In this document: in pieces, positions 41,714 through 50,288 of the stretch
How positions within the stretch are numbered: position 1 is the stretch's first letter
Layout of the letters: every line of letters begins with the position of its first letter
Source: Collinsella aerofaciens
Lineage (GTDB): Bacteria; Actinomycetota; Coriobacteriia; Coriobacteriales; Coriobacteriaceae
Assembly: GCF_009876115.1 (NCBI RefSeq)
Contig: NZ_WWSY01000001.1
Location: 356,993-420,992, forward strand
Direction of reading: 5' to 3'
Length of the DNA: 64,000 nucleotides
Position numbers and translations under genes: made by a program
The notes under the pieces: generated by a model
The model's input: the letters and a program-made list of their open reading frames with translations, nothing else
Databases searched by the model: none
Told to the model about the DNA's origin: nothing

Positions 41714-43048
41714 ATGAGCACACAGACCGAGCCCAAGCTCGTCACGCAAATCGACTTCGCCCGCGCCGGGCAGATTACGCCGCAGATGAAGGAGGTTGCC
41801 GAGCGCGAGCATCGCGACCCCGAGTACATCCGCGAGCGTGTGGCCGACGGCCGCATCGCCATTCCCGCCAACATCGTGCATATCAAAAAGGGCATGCGCG
41901 CCTTTGGTGTCGGCGAGGGCCTGTCCACCAAGGTCAACGTCAACCTGGGCATCTCGGGCGACAAGGCCGATGCCGCCGAGGAATGGAAGAAGGTCAAGAT
42001 CGCCGAGGACTTTGGCGCCGACGCCATCATGGACCTCTCTAACTCGGGCAAGACGCGCCAGTTCCGCCAGCAGCTCATCGACGAAACGCCGCTCATGGTG
42101 GGCACCGTCCCCATGTACGACGCCATCGGCTACATGGAAAAGCCGCTGGTCAAGCTGACCAAGGACGACCTGTTCGAGGTCGTGCGCGCGCATGCCGAGG
42201 ACGGCGTGGACTTTATGACCATCCACTGCGGCATCAACAAGTCGGTCACCAAGACCTTTAAGGAGACCGGCCGCCTGATGAACATCGTCAGCCGCGGCGG
42301 TTCGCTGCTGTTTGGCTGGATGGAGGTCACCGGCAACGAAAACCCCTTCTACGAGTACTTTGACGAGCTGCTCGAGATTTGCCACGAGTACGACGTGACG
42401 ATTTCGCTCGGCGACTCCTGCCGTCCGGGCTGCCTCTACGACTCCAACGACGCCACCGAGACCGCCGAGATGATCGAACTGGGCAAGCTGTGCAAGCGTG
42501 CCTGGGCCGCCGGCGTCCAGGTCATGGTCGAGGGCCCGGGTCACATGGCGCTCGACGAGATCGCCGCCAACATGAAACTGCAGAAGCGCCTGTGCCACAA
42601 TGCCCCGTTCTATGTGCTCGGGCCGCTGGTGACCGATATCGGCGTTGGTTACGACCACATCACCGCTGCCATCGGCGGCGCCATCTCCGCCAGCTCCGGT
42701 GCCGACTTCCTGTGCTACGTGACGCCGGCCGAGCACCTGTGCCTGCCCAACGCCCAGGACGTGCTCGATGGCCTCATGGCCACTAAGATTGCCGCGCACG
42801 CCGCCGATATCGCCAAGAAGGTGCCGCACGCCCGCGACATGGACGACAAGATGGGCCAGGCACGCCGCAAGCTCGACTGGGATGCCATGTGGAAGTGTGC
42901 TCTCGACCCGGTCACCGGCAAGAAACGCTACGAAGAATCCCCCGCCGCCACCGAGGGCACCTGCACCATGTGCGGCAAGATGTGCGCCGTCCGCACCGTT
43001 AACAAGGTGTTCGAAGGCACGACGATCGACCTCGGCATGGAGGACTAA
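41714..43048 (+). CDS. thiC: Phosphomethylpyrimidine synthase ThiC
   Basis: The 444-residue radical SAM enzyme converts aminoimidazole ribotide to HMP-P for thiamine. It shows IPANIVHIKKGMRAFGVGEG, MDLSNSGKTRQFRQ, DFMTIHCGI, SLGDSCRPGCLYDS, EGPGHM and the C-terminal cluster motif CTMCGKMCAV, spaced CX2CX3C. The short length without the long N-terminal domain is the anaerobe/Gram-positive form. It is under the TPP riboswitch directly upstream; ATG 41714 has GGGAG eight bases before it. Confidence 0.95.
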   Translation: MSTQTEPKLVTQIDFARAGQITPQMKEVAEREHRDPEYIRERVADGRIAIPANIVHIKKGMRAFGVGEGLSTKVNVNLGISGDKADAAEEWKKVKIAEDFGADAIMDLSNSGKTRQFRQQLIDETPLMVGTVPMYDAIGYMEKPLVKLTKDDLFEVVRAHAEDGVDFMTIHCGINKSVTKTFKETGRLMNIVSRGGSLLFGWMEVTGNENPFYEYFDELLEICHEYDVTISLGDSCRPGCLYDSNDATETAEMIELGKLCKRAWAAGVQVMVEGPGHMALDEIAANMKLQKRLCHNAPFYVLGPLVTDIGVGYDHITAAIGGAISASSGADFLCYVTPAEHLCLPNAQDVLDGLMATKIAAHAADIAKKVPHARDMDDKMGQARRKLDWDAMWKCALDPVTGKKRYEESPAATEGTCTMCGKMCAVRTVNKVFEGTTIDLGMED

Positions 43049-43135
43049 CTCGTCACCGGAGCCACAATCGGTAACATGGTGTTCGTCAATTGTTGACGTG
43101 TGAACATTTGCTTACATTTGCGTAAAGATTGCATC

Positions 43136-43175
43136 GCCCGCCCGGGTTCGACATAGAGTCGGCCCGGGCATCTTT
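43136..43175 (+). terminator. Probable terminator of thiC
   Basis: CCGGGTTCGAC (43142-43152) pairs with GTCGGCCCGG (43158-43167) with one bulge, then GCATCTTTAT. A TATAAT (43175-43180) directly after it may be the -10 of thiD. Confidence 0.45.
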
Positions 43176-43226
43176 ATAATGCTGGCTTAAAGACCCATTT
43201 GATTCCGACCGAACAAGGGAGCAAAC

Positions 43227-44057
43227 ATGGATCGCAGTAAGGTACCTGCCGTCCTGTCCATCGCAGGATCCGATTCCAGCGGTGGCGCCGGCATTCAGGC
43301 CGACATCAAGACCATCACGGCGCACCGCCTGTATGCCGAGACGGCCATCACCGCCATCACCGCACAAAACACGCTCGGTGTCACCGCCGTGCAGAATATC
43401 TCCCCTGATATCGTCGCTGCGCAGATCGACGCCGTATTTGACGATATCCGCCCCAGCGCCGTCAAGATCGGCATGGTTTCCTCTGCCGAGATTATCGAGG
43501 TTATCGCCGACCGCCTGAGCACCTGGAACGCGACAAACCTGGTCGTCGACCCCGTCATGGTAGCCACCTCGGGCGCACGGCTGATTGCCGAAGATGCCGC
43601 CGAGGCGCTCACCCGCCGCCTGTTCCCACTAGCAACCGTCATCACGCCCAATATTCCCGAGGCCATGGCCCTGCTTGACTACGAGGTCGACTCCGAGCGC
43701 ACACAGCAAAATGCTGCCATGCTCCTCACCCGCCGCTTTGGTTGCGCATCCCTCGTTAAGGGTGGGCATCTTGTCAACGAGGCCAACGATGTATTGGCCG
43801 AACCCGCGCCACTCGATGACGAGGGCAACCATCTGGGCGATCCGCTCACCACGTGGTTCCGCCACAAGCGCATCGAGACCGGCAACACACACGGCACCGG
43901 CTGCACGCTTTCGTCCGCCATCGCCTGCGCGCTGGCCCAGGGCATGGATCTTGCCGATGCTGTCAACGCCGGCAAGGCATACCTGACAGGCGCTCTGGCC
44001 GCCGGCCTGAACATGGGCAAAGGCTCCGGCCCTGTCAACCACATGTGGCAGTACTAA
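43227..44057 (+). CDS. thiD: Hydroxymethylpyrimidine (phosphate) kinase
   Basis: The 276-residue ribokinase-fold enzyme begins with VLSIAGSDSSGGAGIQADIK and has VVDPVMVATSGARLI, TPNIPEAMALL and the anion hole THGTGCTLSSAIA. It phosphorylates HMP-P, the product of ThiC. GGGAG stands five bases before ATG 43227. It is separated from thiC by 178 bases with a hairpin, so it may have its own promoter. Confidence 0.93.
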   Translation: MDRSKVPAVLSIAGSDSSGGAGIQADIKTITAHRLYAETAITAITAQNTLGVTAVQNISPDIVAAQIDAVFDDIRPSAVKIGMVSSAEIIEVIADRLSTWNATNLVVDPVMVATSGARLIAEDAAEALTRRLFPLATVITPNIPEAMALLDYEVDSERTQQNAAMLLTRRFGCASLVKGGHLVNEANDVLAEPAPLDDEGNHLGDPLTTWFRHKRIETGNTHGTGCTLSSAIACALAQGMDLADAVNAGKAYLTGALAAGLNMGKGSGPVNHMWQY

Positions 44058-44101
44058 ATAGCCAGTAACCTGCCAAAAAGAGACAGGCCACCTTGCACCA
44101 A

Positions 44102-44166
44102 AAACCGTCGCAACATTCGATGAAAATCGTGCAAACGCGAAAAATCATTAAATGTTGCGACGGTTT
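44102..44166. repeat. Inverted repeat after thiD
   Basis: Perfect 16-base arms AAACCGTCGCAACATT (44102-44117) and AATGTTGCGACGGTTT (44151-44166), with a 33-base AT-rich loop. It lies between convergent genes and probably ends transcription from both sides. Confidence 0.7.
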
Positions 44167-44202
44167 GATTTTAGATAGCGGTCGAGCAAAGGACCAGAGC
44201 GC

Positions 44203-44814
44203 CTATTCGTCGGCGAGTTGAATTCCCAACAAACCCGAGAGTGCCAGCGCCTGCTCGGCATTGACCGTCAAGCCACGCAACTCATGGTAATCGCCCGAAA
44301 CAACGGGCGCTGCAAATGCACAGCGCGACACATCAACGCCGGAAAGCGACGTCTTGAACACATCAACACGCGTCAGGTCACAGCCATCCAGGCGTATCTG
44401 ACCCAGCTTGGCACCCTGAAACGCAGCCTCTCTCAGACGTGTATCGCATGCTGTCATAGGGCCAATGCGTCCCTCCGAAAGGTTCGCATAGCTCAAATCG
44501 CACGATCCAAACGACACGCTCGACAGGCGCGCCTTGAGCAAGTTGAGTCCCGGTGCCGAGCAGTCAACGAAGTCGCAGCGGCTGAGCCAGCAGCCTTCCA
44601 TGTTGCAGCGGATAAAGCGGCAACCGCGAAACACCACGTCGCGAAACGTCGAGCCGCTCCAGTCAACGCTATCGAACTCGCAAGATCGGAACACAACGCC
44701 ATCGAAGGTCGCGCCGTTCGCCACGTCGTAGGCAAGATCCAAATCCTCAAAAGCGGTATTGGAGACGAGCTCATCGCCCTCGGCAAAGAGGTCGATGAGC
44801 TCGTCCATGCCCAT
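44203..44814 (-). CDS. Pentapeptide-repeat protein
   Basis: The 203-residue protein is made of pentapeptide repeats, A(D/N)LXX-like: FDGVVFRSCEFDSVDWSGST, FRDVVFRGCRFIRCNMEGCW, LSRCDFVDC, KARLSSVSFGSCDLSYANLS. Such repeats build a right-handed four-sided beta helix. Some members protect DNA gyrase from quinolones, but nothing here shows that function. The start is uncertain: ATGs at 44814 and 44808 lack a clear ribosome site. It follows the SGNH gene after a terminator. Confidence 0.75.
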   Translation of the reverse strand: MGMDELIDLFAEGDELVSNTAFEDLDLAYDVANGATFDGVVFRSCEFDSVDWSGSTFRDVVFRGCRFIRCNMEGCWLSRCDFVDCSAPGLNLLKARLSSVSFGSCDLSYANLSEGRIGPMTACDTRLREAAFQGAKLGQIRLDGCDLTRVDVFKTSLSGVDVSRCAFAAPVVSGDYHELRGLTVNAEQALALSGLLGIQLADE

Positions 44815-44844
44815 ATGGCAGCCAATCCGTTCGTTTACCCGGGC

Positions 44845-44881
44845 AAAACCACCGCAAAGGTGCCTGTCCCCTTTGCGGTGG
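44845..44881 (-). terminator. Terminator of the SGNH hydrolase gene
   Basis: Perfect 12-base arms CCACCGCAAAGG (44849-44860) and CCTTTGCGGTGG (44870-44881), followed on the minus strand by TTTTGCC. The arms resemble the REP-like stems of the window. Confidence 0.75.
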
Positions 44882-44893
44882 CTTGGGGTCGCG

Positions 44894-45553
44894 CTACTCA
44901 CCGAGCATCTCTTGGAGCTTGGCTGCCACGGCATGTCCCAAGCTCTCGTGGCTTTCGGGCATCATATGCAGATAGTCGATATCGCCCGGCTCGGCAAACT
45001 CGGCGGCATTCAAAAAGTCGCAGCCAAACTGCTCGGCCACGTGCGCATAGTACTCGCCAAAATGTTCAGATGCCTCGACGGAACGCTCGTCAAAATCGGT
45101 CATATATACATCGGCGATCTGCGGCTTGATCTTGATAGGAGCCATCAGCAGGATGCGCGGGCAAGGCGCAGCGTCGGTCCACGGAAACGCGCGGACGGCG
45201 CGAATCAGCGCCATGGCGCCACGGGCGATATCGGAAGCTGTCACGTTAAAGACCGTCTTACAGTCGTTGGTGCCCAGCATGATCACAATGGCGTCCAGCG
45301 GCTTATGAGCCTCGAGCAGCATCGGAAGCGCGCGAATGCCGTTGAGGTTAGTGTCCAGATGGCACATGTCGTCGCGTACCGTCGTGCGGCCGTTGAGGCC
45401 TTCTTCAATTACATGCCAGCCCTCGCCTAAGTCACGTTGGACCACGCCACACCAGCGCACATCCTGCGCATAGCGCACCGCGGTGCCGTCGCGCATGCCC
45501 GCCGGATCGTAACCATAGGTGTTGCTGTCACCAAAGCATAGAACGTTTTTCAT
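44894..45553 (-). CDS. SGNH/GDSL hydrolase
   Basis: The 219-residue protein has block I VLCFGDSNTYGYDPAGM (nucleophile Ser), block III MLGTNDCK and block V DYLHMMPESH with the Asp-x-x-His pair. It is an esterase/lipase-type enzyme without a signal peptide, so cytoplasmic. The overall layout is like arylesterases related to acetylated-sugar or acyl esterases. GGGGAG lies before ATG 45553. Confidence 0.85.
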   Translation of the reverse strand: MKNVLCFGDSNTYGYDPAGMRDGTAVRYAQDVRWCGVVQRDLGEGWHVIEEGLNGRTTVRDDMCHLDTNLNGIRALPMLLEAHKPLDAIVIMLGTNDCKTVFNVTASDIARGAMALIRAVRAFPWTDAAPCPRILLMAPIKIKPQIADVYMTDFDERSVEASEHFGEYYAHVAEQFGCDFLNAAEFAEPGDIDYLHMMPESHESLGHAVAAKLQEMLGE

Positions 45554-45570
45554 CGTAAGCTCCCCACTCA

Positions 45571-45602
45571 ATAAAAAGCCGACGGGAGCAGCCCCCGTCG
45601 GC
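45571..45602 (-). terminator. Terminator downstream of the PARG-like gene
   Basis: GCCGACGGG (45578-45586) pairs with CCCGTCGGC (45594-45602), followed on the minus strand by TTTTTATT. Confidence 0.8.
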
Positions 45603-45628
45603 TCGGTATATCGCATCACGCGCACCGT

Positions 45629-46762
45629 TTACAGGTACTTGCGCCAGTCGTCGTCATCCTCGTCATCCTCGGCAGCGGTCTGAGCCTGCTCGGCGGCACG
45701 GGCGGCTGCGGTGCGGGCGGCAACCTGAGCATAGGACTCCTCGTTGCGCTCGGGGAAGTTTGCCAGCACGTGCTCGAACTTGGCGAAGTCCTCGTCCCAG
45801 CGCGTAGAGGGCACGGCAAAGAAGACCTGCTTGACCTTGAAATCGCCCGACGCGAGCTCCTTGCGGAAGAGCTCGGCCACGGCCTCGGCATCAAAGCCGT
45901 TGTTGTCGCAGCCCCAAGCACCCAGCACGAGCTTCTCGCGACCAAGCTCATCGCAGATGGCGAGCACAAAGCGAATGCGGTCGCGCAGGGCATCCAGCAG
46001 AGCATCGTCGCTCACGCGATACTCCTGGCGGGCGCGCCCAACGTTGGGCGCGGCGGCCACGATCACGTCGGCGTATGCATGCACGTGGTTGCGGTCGAAG
46101 CGCACCGCAGGCACCACTAGGGCGCGGTTACGATAGAGCTCGCAGTTGATGTTGCGGCGACGGTTCTCGCCGTACCACTTACGCTGCTTATCGAGAACGT
46201 TGTACAGATACGAATCGGCGCACAGCGTGGCCTCCTGGCCCAGATAACCCTGAATATATCCACCGCCCGGATTGGTAAACGAGGCAAAGGCGAGCACGGC
46301 CATGTCGCAGAACTGCGCATAGCCGCGACCGTTATCGAGGATTGCCTGCGTGGCGGAGGCATCAAGCACAGTGACCTCGGGCAGGACCGGAGCGGGCTCC
46401 TCAGCAGGCGCGGACTCAGCTTCGGCGATTTCCTCGGCAGGCTCCTCGACGGGCTCGGGCGCCGCCTCGGTCTCGGACGCCGCCTCGACCTCGGCAGTCT
46501 CCGCGTTCTCGACGTCCTCGGCGACCTGCTCTTCGGCGGCCACAGCACTCTGAACCTTGGCCTTCATCGCCGCGACAAAGCCGGCAGGCATACCGTCAAA
46601 CTCGCGAACACCGGCAAGCGAACGCTCGATATCCTTGGCGCACGCTTCGGACACAGTTGCCACGTGACGCTCGGCGGCCTTGGCACGGGCCTCGCGCTTG
46701 GGATTGGGCTGACCCGCTCGGTTGGACCTGCGGTTACGGTTCCTGTTGTCGACGTCTGCCAT
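45629..46762 (-). CDS. TIGR02452-type (DUF2263) PARG-like macrodomain protein with altered motif
   Basis: The 377-residue protein has a basic N-terminus, an acidic Ala/Glu/Pro-rich linker (about residues 72-128), and a macrodomain-type core with TNPGGGYIQGYLGQEATLC (GGG at 166-168, QEA at 176-178), VPAVRF and LVLGAWGCDNNGFDAEAVA. Bacterial PARGs, which remove ADP-ribose chains, have GGG-X(6-8)-QEE; here the second Glu of QEE is Ala, so glycohydrolase activity may be lost or changed. The C-terminus is acidic again (EDDEDDDDWRKYL). The start at 46762 has GAAAGG upstream. Confidence 0.75.
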   Translation of the reverse strand: MADVDNRNRNRRSNRAGQPNPKREARAKAAERHVATVSEACAKDIERSLAGVREFDGMPAGFVAAMKAKVQSAVAAEEQVAEDVENAETAEVEAASETEAAPEPVEEPAEEIAEAESAPAEEPAPVLPEVTVLDASATQAILDNGRGYAQFCDMAVLAFASFTNPGGGYIQGYLGQEATLCADSYLYNVLDKQRKWYGENRRRNINCELYRNRALVVPAVRFDRNHVHAYADVIVAAAPNVGRARQEYRVSDDALLDALRDRIRFVLAICDELGREKLVLGAWGCDNNGFDAEAVAELFRKELASGDFKVKQVFFAVPSTRWDEDFAKFEHVLANFPERNEESYAQVAARTAAARAAEQAQTAAEDDEDDDDWRKYL

Positions 46763-46827
46763 ACGTGGCCACCTTTCCTGTCGCTGCCGCTATCGGCTTT
46801 TCCCATCCATGATACCCCGCCGCGCAC

Positions 46828-46853
46828 AAAAAAGACGGCCCCGAAGGACCGCC
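46828..46853 (-). terminator. Terminator of the BI-1 family gene
   Basis: Minus strand GGCGGTCC-TTCG-GGGCCGTC (46846-46853 with 46834-46841) is a UUCG-capped stem followed by six T. Confidence 0.88.
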
Positions 46854-46902
46854 TTTCGCATCGTTTTACCGTGTCCGGCAGGAAGCATCGCAATGCCGCG
46901 CT

Positions 46903-47598
46903 TTAATCGCGACGGCCGAGGATGTTCAGAATGCGCAGGAACACGTTGATAATGTCCACGAACAGGTTGGATGCCATGAGCACGGCGTTGGGCAGCGTGG
47001 GCGGCACCGTCGTTGCCACATAGGTGTCGTAGCCGATGAAGCCGGCGAACACCACGATCACGATCAGGTCGGTGATGGACTGCGAAACGCCCATGAACAT
47101 CAGCACGATCTCGACCAGAATCGTGGCAAGCAGGATGCCAAAACCAATGCCATACACACGCTGGAAGAACTTGGGGAAGGTCACGCCCAGCGCACCAAAG
47201 ACAAAGGTGATGGCGGCCGTGGCGATAAAGGCGGTGTTAATGGTAGGCAGGTCGTAGTTGGCAAGACCAAACGACGCCGTCAGGCCAAAGGTGCTCGCAA
47301 AGACCACGTAGCCCACGAGTGACAGGCCCACGGACTGTTTGCTGGCAGCAGCCGACATCATGACCATGCCAACGATGGTCAAAATAAATGAGCCAAAGAC
47401 CAGCGGCAAAGCGGCGCCGCTCATCATCATGCGCGCAAACGACATGGTGCTCGTAAAGTAAACACCGGCGCCCATGGCGCAAAAGCCCAAAAAGATCAGA
47501 GCAGACATGACAAGGTTGTACGCGCGCGGCGACATCTCCTTGGCACGGCTTGCGCCGGTCTCGATGGGGCCATTCTGATAGCCCTGGATATCGTTCAT
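46903..47598 (-). CDS. Bax inhibitor-1/YccA family membrane protein
   Basis: The 231-residue protein has seven membrane segments and the family's C-terminal run FAGFIGYDTYVATTV... with ASNLFVDIINVFLRILNILG at the end. BI-1 proteins act as pH-sensitive calcium leak channels or modulators of membrane proteases. Start 47598 has GAAAGGA seven bases upstream. Confidence 0.87.
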   Translation of the reverse strand: MNDIQGYQNGPIETGASRAKEMSPRAYNLVMSALIFLGFCAMGAGVYFTSTMSFARMMMSGAALPLVFGSFILTIVGMVMMSAAASKQSVGLSLVGYVVFASTFGLTASFGLANYDLPTINTAFIATAAITFVFGALGVTFPKFFQRVYGIGFGILLATILVEIVLMFMGVSQSITDLIVIVVFAGFIGYDTYVATTVPPTLPNAVLMASNLFVDIINVFLRILNILGRRD

Positions 47599-47678
47599 AA
47601 TTTCGTCCTTTCAAAAAGCACCGCGACGGCGCCGTAGCTGACAAGTTTCCTGCCATTGTACCCGAACGCCACGCGTTC

Positions 47679-48017
47679 TTACCTGCGGCGCTCGCTCTCG
47701 AGTGTTCGGTCGAACGCCCACACCCACCAACGCATCACGTGTGCCTGCGAGCCGTCCGCCCGCTCGCGCGTCTGGTCCTCCAGATACAACTCGGTCGCGT
47801 GCCCGCCAAAACGCACCTTATAGGTTGCCGTACGAATGCCGTGAACCGTCAGGCCAAACCCAGTGGTCGAGACAATCTCGTCAATCGTAAAGCAACGACC
47901 GTCGACCCAGCAGACGGTGACCGGCACGACCTGTCCGCCCGCGAGGATGCGAGCCACGACGTCCACATACTGCTTGTGCACGCGCCGAGTTTTGCCATCT
48001 GTCTGTCGATATTCCAT
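47679..48017 (-). CDS. Conserved-looking small protein of unknown function
   Basis: The 112-residue product (MEYRQTDGKTRRVHKQYVDV) is basic with a beta-rich core (PVTVCWVDGRCFTIDEIVST, TATYKVRFGGHATELYLEDQ) and ends WWVWAFDRTLESERRR. It is not recognised. An AGGAGG stands only one base before ATG 48017, which is too close; ATG 48038 is in frame but has no site, so the start is unsure. Confidence 0.6.
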   Translation of the reverse strand: MEYRQTDGKTRRVHKQYVDVVARILAGGQVVPVTVCWVDGRCFTIDEIVSTTGFGLTVHGIRTATYKVRFGGHATELYLEDQTRERADGSQAHVMRWWVWAFDRTLESERRR

Positions 48018-48267
48018 GCCTCCTATTATCGAACGCATGTTTGCATGTTGTAAAGCGAACAGGCTGTGGTTTTGGGGTGTTGGGGCGCGCGCACGTGTCC
48101 TCATGGTGTGGTAGCAAAAAGAACACCCACGGTCAACAGGGCTAATATTCATTTTTAGTGCCAAAAAATTCACTGCTCCCATCAGAACTCGGTAAAGAAA
48201 CCCGCAGGAGGTGATACGATTTATCATGTTTCTGTAACGTGCCTGCAAACTTCGAGAAAGCCCATAT

Positions 48268-49317
48268 ATGGACGTAACGTTCTCAACCTTCCTCGGCCAA
48301 CTTGTGTCGAACCCAGTCCTTGCCGTCACCGTGATCCTCGCGCTCGGCGCCATCTTCGTCAATGGATGGACCGACGCACCCAACGCCATCGCGACCTGCG
48401 TCACTACGCGTTGCATGCCCGCCCGCGCCGCTATTCTCATGAGTGCCGCATTCAACTTCCTTGGCGTGCTCATCATGACGCACTTTAACGCGAGCGTCGC
48501 CAACACCATCTCCCATATTGTCGACTTTGGCGGAAACAGCACCATGGCGCTCGCCTGTCTGTGCGCGGCGCTGTTCTCCATCGTCGTCTACGGCGCCACA
48601 GCGTCGCGTTTTGGCATCCCCACCTCGCAAAGCCACAGCCTTATCGCCGGCCTGACCGGTGCCGCCATCGCCCTCGGCGGTGCGAGCAGCGTCAACGTCC
48701 ACGAGTGGATGAAGGTCATCTACGGCCTGGCGCTCTCCATCGGTCTGGGCTTTGTCATGGGCTGGGTCCTGTGCAAGCTCGTCTCGATTCTTTTCGCCGC
48801 CGCCAACAGGCGACGTGCCAATGTCTTCTTTAAATACGCTCAGATCGCGAGCGCTGCGGCCATGAGCTTTATGCACGGCGCGCAGGATGGACAGAAGTTC
48901 ATCGGCGTGCTCTTTTTAGGCGTGGCCTTTGCCAGCGGCCAGACGAGCGTCGGCGATGCCGGCATCCCCATCTGGATTATGCTGCTATGCTCGGCCACCA
49001 TGGGCATCGGCACCAGCGTGGGCGGCGAGCGCATCATCAAGTCCGTTGGCCAGAGCATGGTCAAGCTCGAAAAATACCAGGGCTTCTCCGCCGACCTGGC
49101 GGGCGCCGCGAACCTGCTGCTTGCCACCCTTACCGGCATCCCCGTGTCCTCCACGCACATCAAGACCTGCGCCATCATGGGCGTCGGTGCCGTCAAACGC
49201 CTCTCGGCCATCAACTTCGGCGTCGTCAAGGACATGATGTTCACCTGGTTCTTCACCTTCCCCGCCTGCGGACTCATCAGCTTTGTCATGGCCAAGCTGT
49301 TCATGATGTTCCTCTAG
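48268..49317 (+). CDS. pit: Inorganic phosphate transporter, PiT family
   Basis: The 349-residue membrane protein has the duplicated PiT signatures FVNGWTDAPNAIATCVTTRC and SFMHGAQDGQKFIGV, and GIPTSQSHSLIAGLTGAA with its partner GIPVSSTHIKTCAIMGVG. It imports phosphate by H+ or Na+ symport. The start at 48268 follows GAGAAAG. The next gene encodes its PhoU-like partner. Confidence 0.92.
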   Translation: MDVTFSTFLGQLVSNPVLAVTVILALGAIFVNGWTDAPNAIATCVTTRCMPARAAILMSAAFNFLGVLIMTHFNASVANTISHIVDFGGNSTMALACLCAALFSIVVYGATASRFGIPTSQSHSLIAGLTGAAIALGGASSVNVHEWMKVIYGLALSIGLGFVMGWVLCKLVSILFAAANRRRANVFFKYAQIASAAAMSFMHGAQDGQKFIGVLFLGVAFASGQTSVGDAGIPIWIMLLCSATMGIGTSVGGERIIKSVGQSMVKLEKYQGFSADLAGAANLLLATLTGIPVSSTHIKTCAIMGVGAVKRLSAINFGVVKDMMFTWFFTFPACGLISFVMAKLFMMFL

Positions 49318-49384
49318 TCAAACCGAACGTCCATCCGGACCGTAACACCTCGCCCACCCGTCTTCGCCTCGAAAGGACCCACTC

Positions 49385-50008
49385 ATGGCAAAGAAACCCG
49401 ATTCGTTCTACTTTGACAACTACGTCGCCTGCGCCGACCTCGCCGTCCAGGCCGCCGAGCTGCTTACCAAGATTTTCGAGAACTTCGATCCCGCAAAGAT
49501 TCACGATATGCTCGACAAGATGCATGCGATCGAGCATGCGGCCGACAAGAAGCACCATGAGCTTGAGGACGCCCTGCTCACCGCCTTTATCACCCCGCTT
49601 GAGCGCGAGGATCTGGACCTGATGAGCTGCTCGCTCGACACCGTGCTCGACCGCATCGAGGGCGTCGTGCAGCGCGTCTACTTCACCAACATCCAGAGCA
49701 TCCATCCCGATGCCATCGTGATCGCCCACAAGGTGACCGACGCCTGCCGCGCCATGAAAGACCTGATGGTCGAGCTGCCTAACTACCGCAAGTCCAAAAC
49801 GCTGCGCGAGCTCGTCATCCAGATCAACACCATCGAGTCCGAGGCCGACGAGCTCTATATCAACGCCATGCGTAACCTGCACGTTAACGGCAAGGACCCG
49901 CTCGAGGTCATCGCTTGGCGTGACGTGTACGCCTTCCTGGAGTACTGCGCCGACTGCTGCGAGAATGTGGCCGATGTCGTGGATTCGATTGTCATGAAGA
50001 ACAGTTAA
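49385..50008 (+). CDS. DUF47 (PhoU-like) accessory protein of PiT
   Basis: The 207-residue all-helical protein belongs to the DUF47/TIGR00153 group: KKHHELEDALLTAFITPLER, CSLDTVLDRIEGVV, INTIESEADELYINAM, YCADCCENVADVVDS. These proteins are encoded with PiT transporters and are thought to regulate them. GAAAGGA precedes ATG 49385, 67 bases after pit. Confidence 0.9.
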   Translation: MAKKPDSFYFDNYVACADLAVQAAELLTKIFENFDPAKIHDMLDKMHAIEHAADKKHHELEDALLTAFITPLEREDLDLMSCSLDTVLDRIEGVVQRVYFTNIQSIHPDAIVIAHKVTDACRAMKDLMVELPNYRKSKTLRELVIQINTIESEADELYINAMRNLHVNGKDPLEVIAWRDVYAFLEYCADCCENVADVVDSIVMKNS

Positions 50009-50028
50009 TTGGGGGTACGTGTCCCGGC

Positions 50029-50112
50029 GGCGAAGGGCCGGCACCTGTTTGCTTTCTCACTCCGGCTGCATGGCAGAGTCGTTCGAAAGTAAACAGGTGC
50101 CGGCCCTTCGCC
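50029..50112. repeat. Long inverted repeat after the PiT operon
   Basis: Arms of about 28 bases (from 50029 inward, GAAGGGCCGGCACCTGTTT) pair with 50085-50112 with one mismatch; an outer GTACG/CGTAC pair extends it. It lies directly after the DUF47 gene and can serve as terminator, without a T-run. Confidence 0.7.
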
Positions 50113-50124
50113 TTACGTACCACC

Positions 50125-50238
50125 ATTGGGAACTTTGGCTGATACTTTGAAAGCGATGGGGCTTTTGTTGGCGGGGCCTTTGGACCCGATTGGGAACTTT
50201 GGGACCGCCTTAAACGTTTGGGTGGATGGGGCTTTGGG
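50125..50238 (+). repeat. Imperfect direct repeat upstream of the nitroreductase gene
   Basis: ATTGGGAACTTTGG occurs at 50125-50138 and 50189-50202, and GATGGGGCTTT at 50155-50165 and 50225-50235, giving two copies of a composite unit about 64-70 bases apart. The stretch is markedly G- and T-rich on the plus strand. Confidence 0.55.
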
Positions 50239-50288
50239 TACCCTTTGTTTTACTTTGGATTGATTCGTTGAATTTGGAGGTCTTGGTT

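Noticed and set aside
48199-48242. AGGAGG followed by a three-codon frame before pit
   Set aside because: The ATG is 14 bases from AGGAGG and the frame (MFL) is too short to mean anything.
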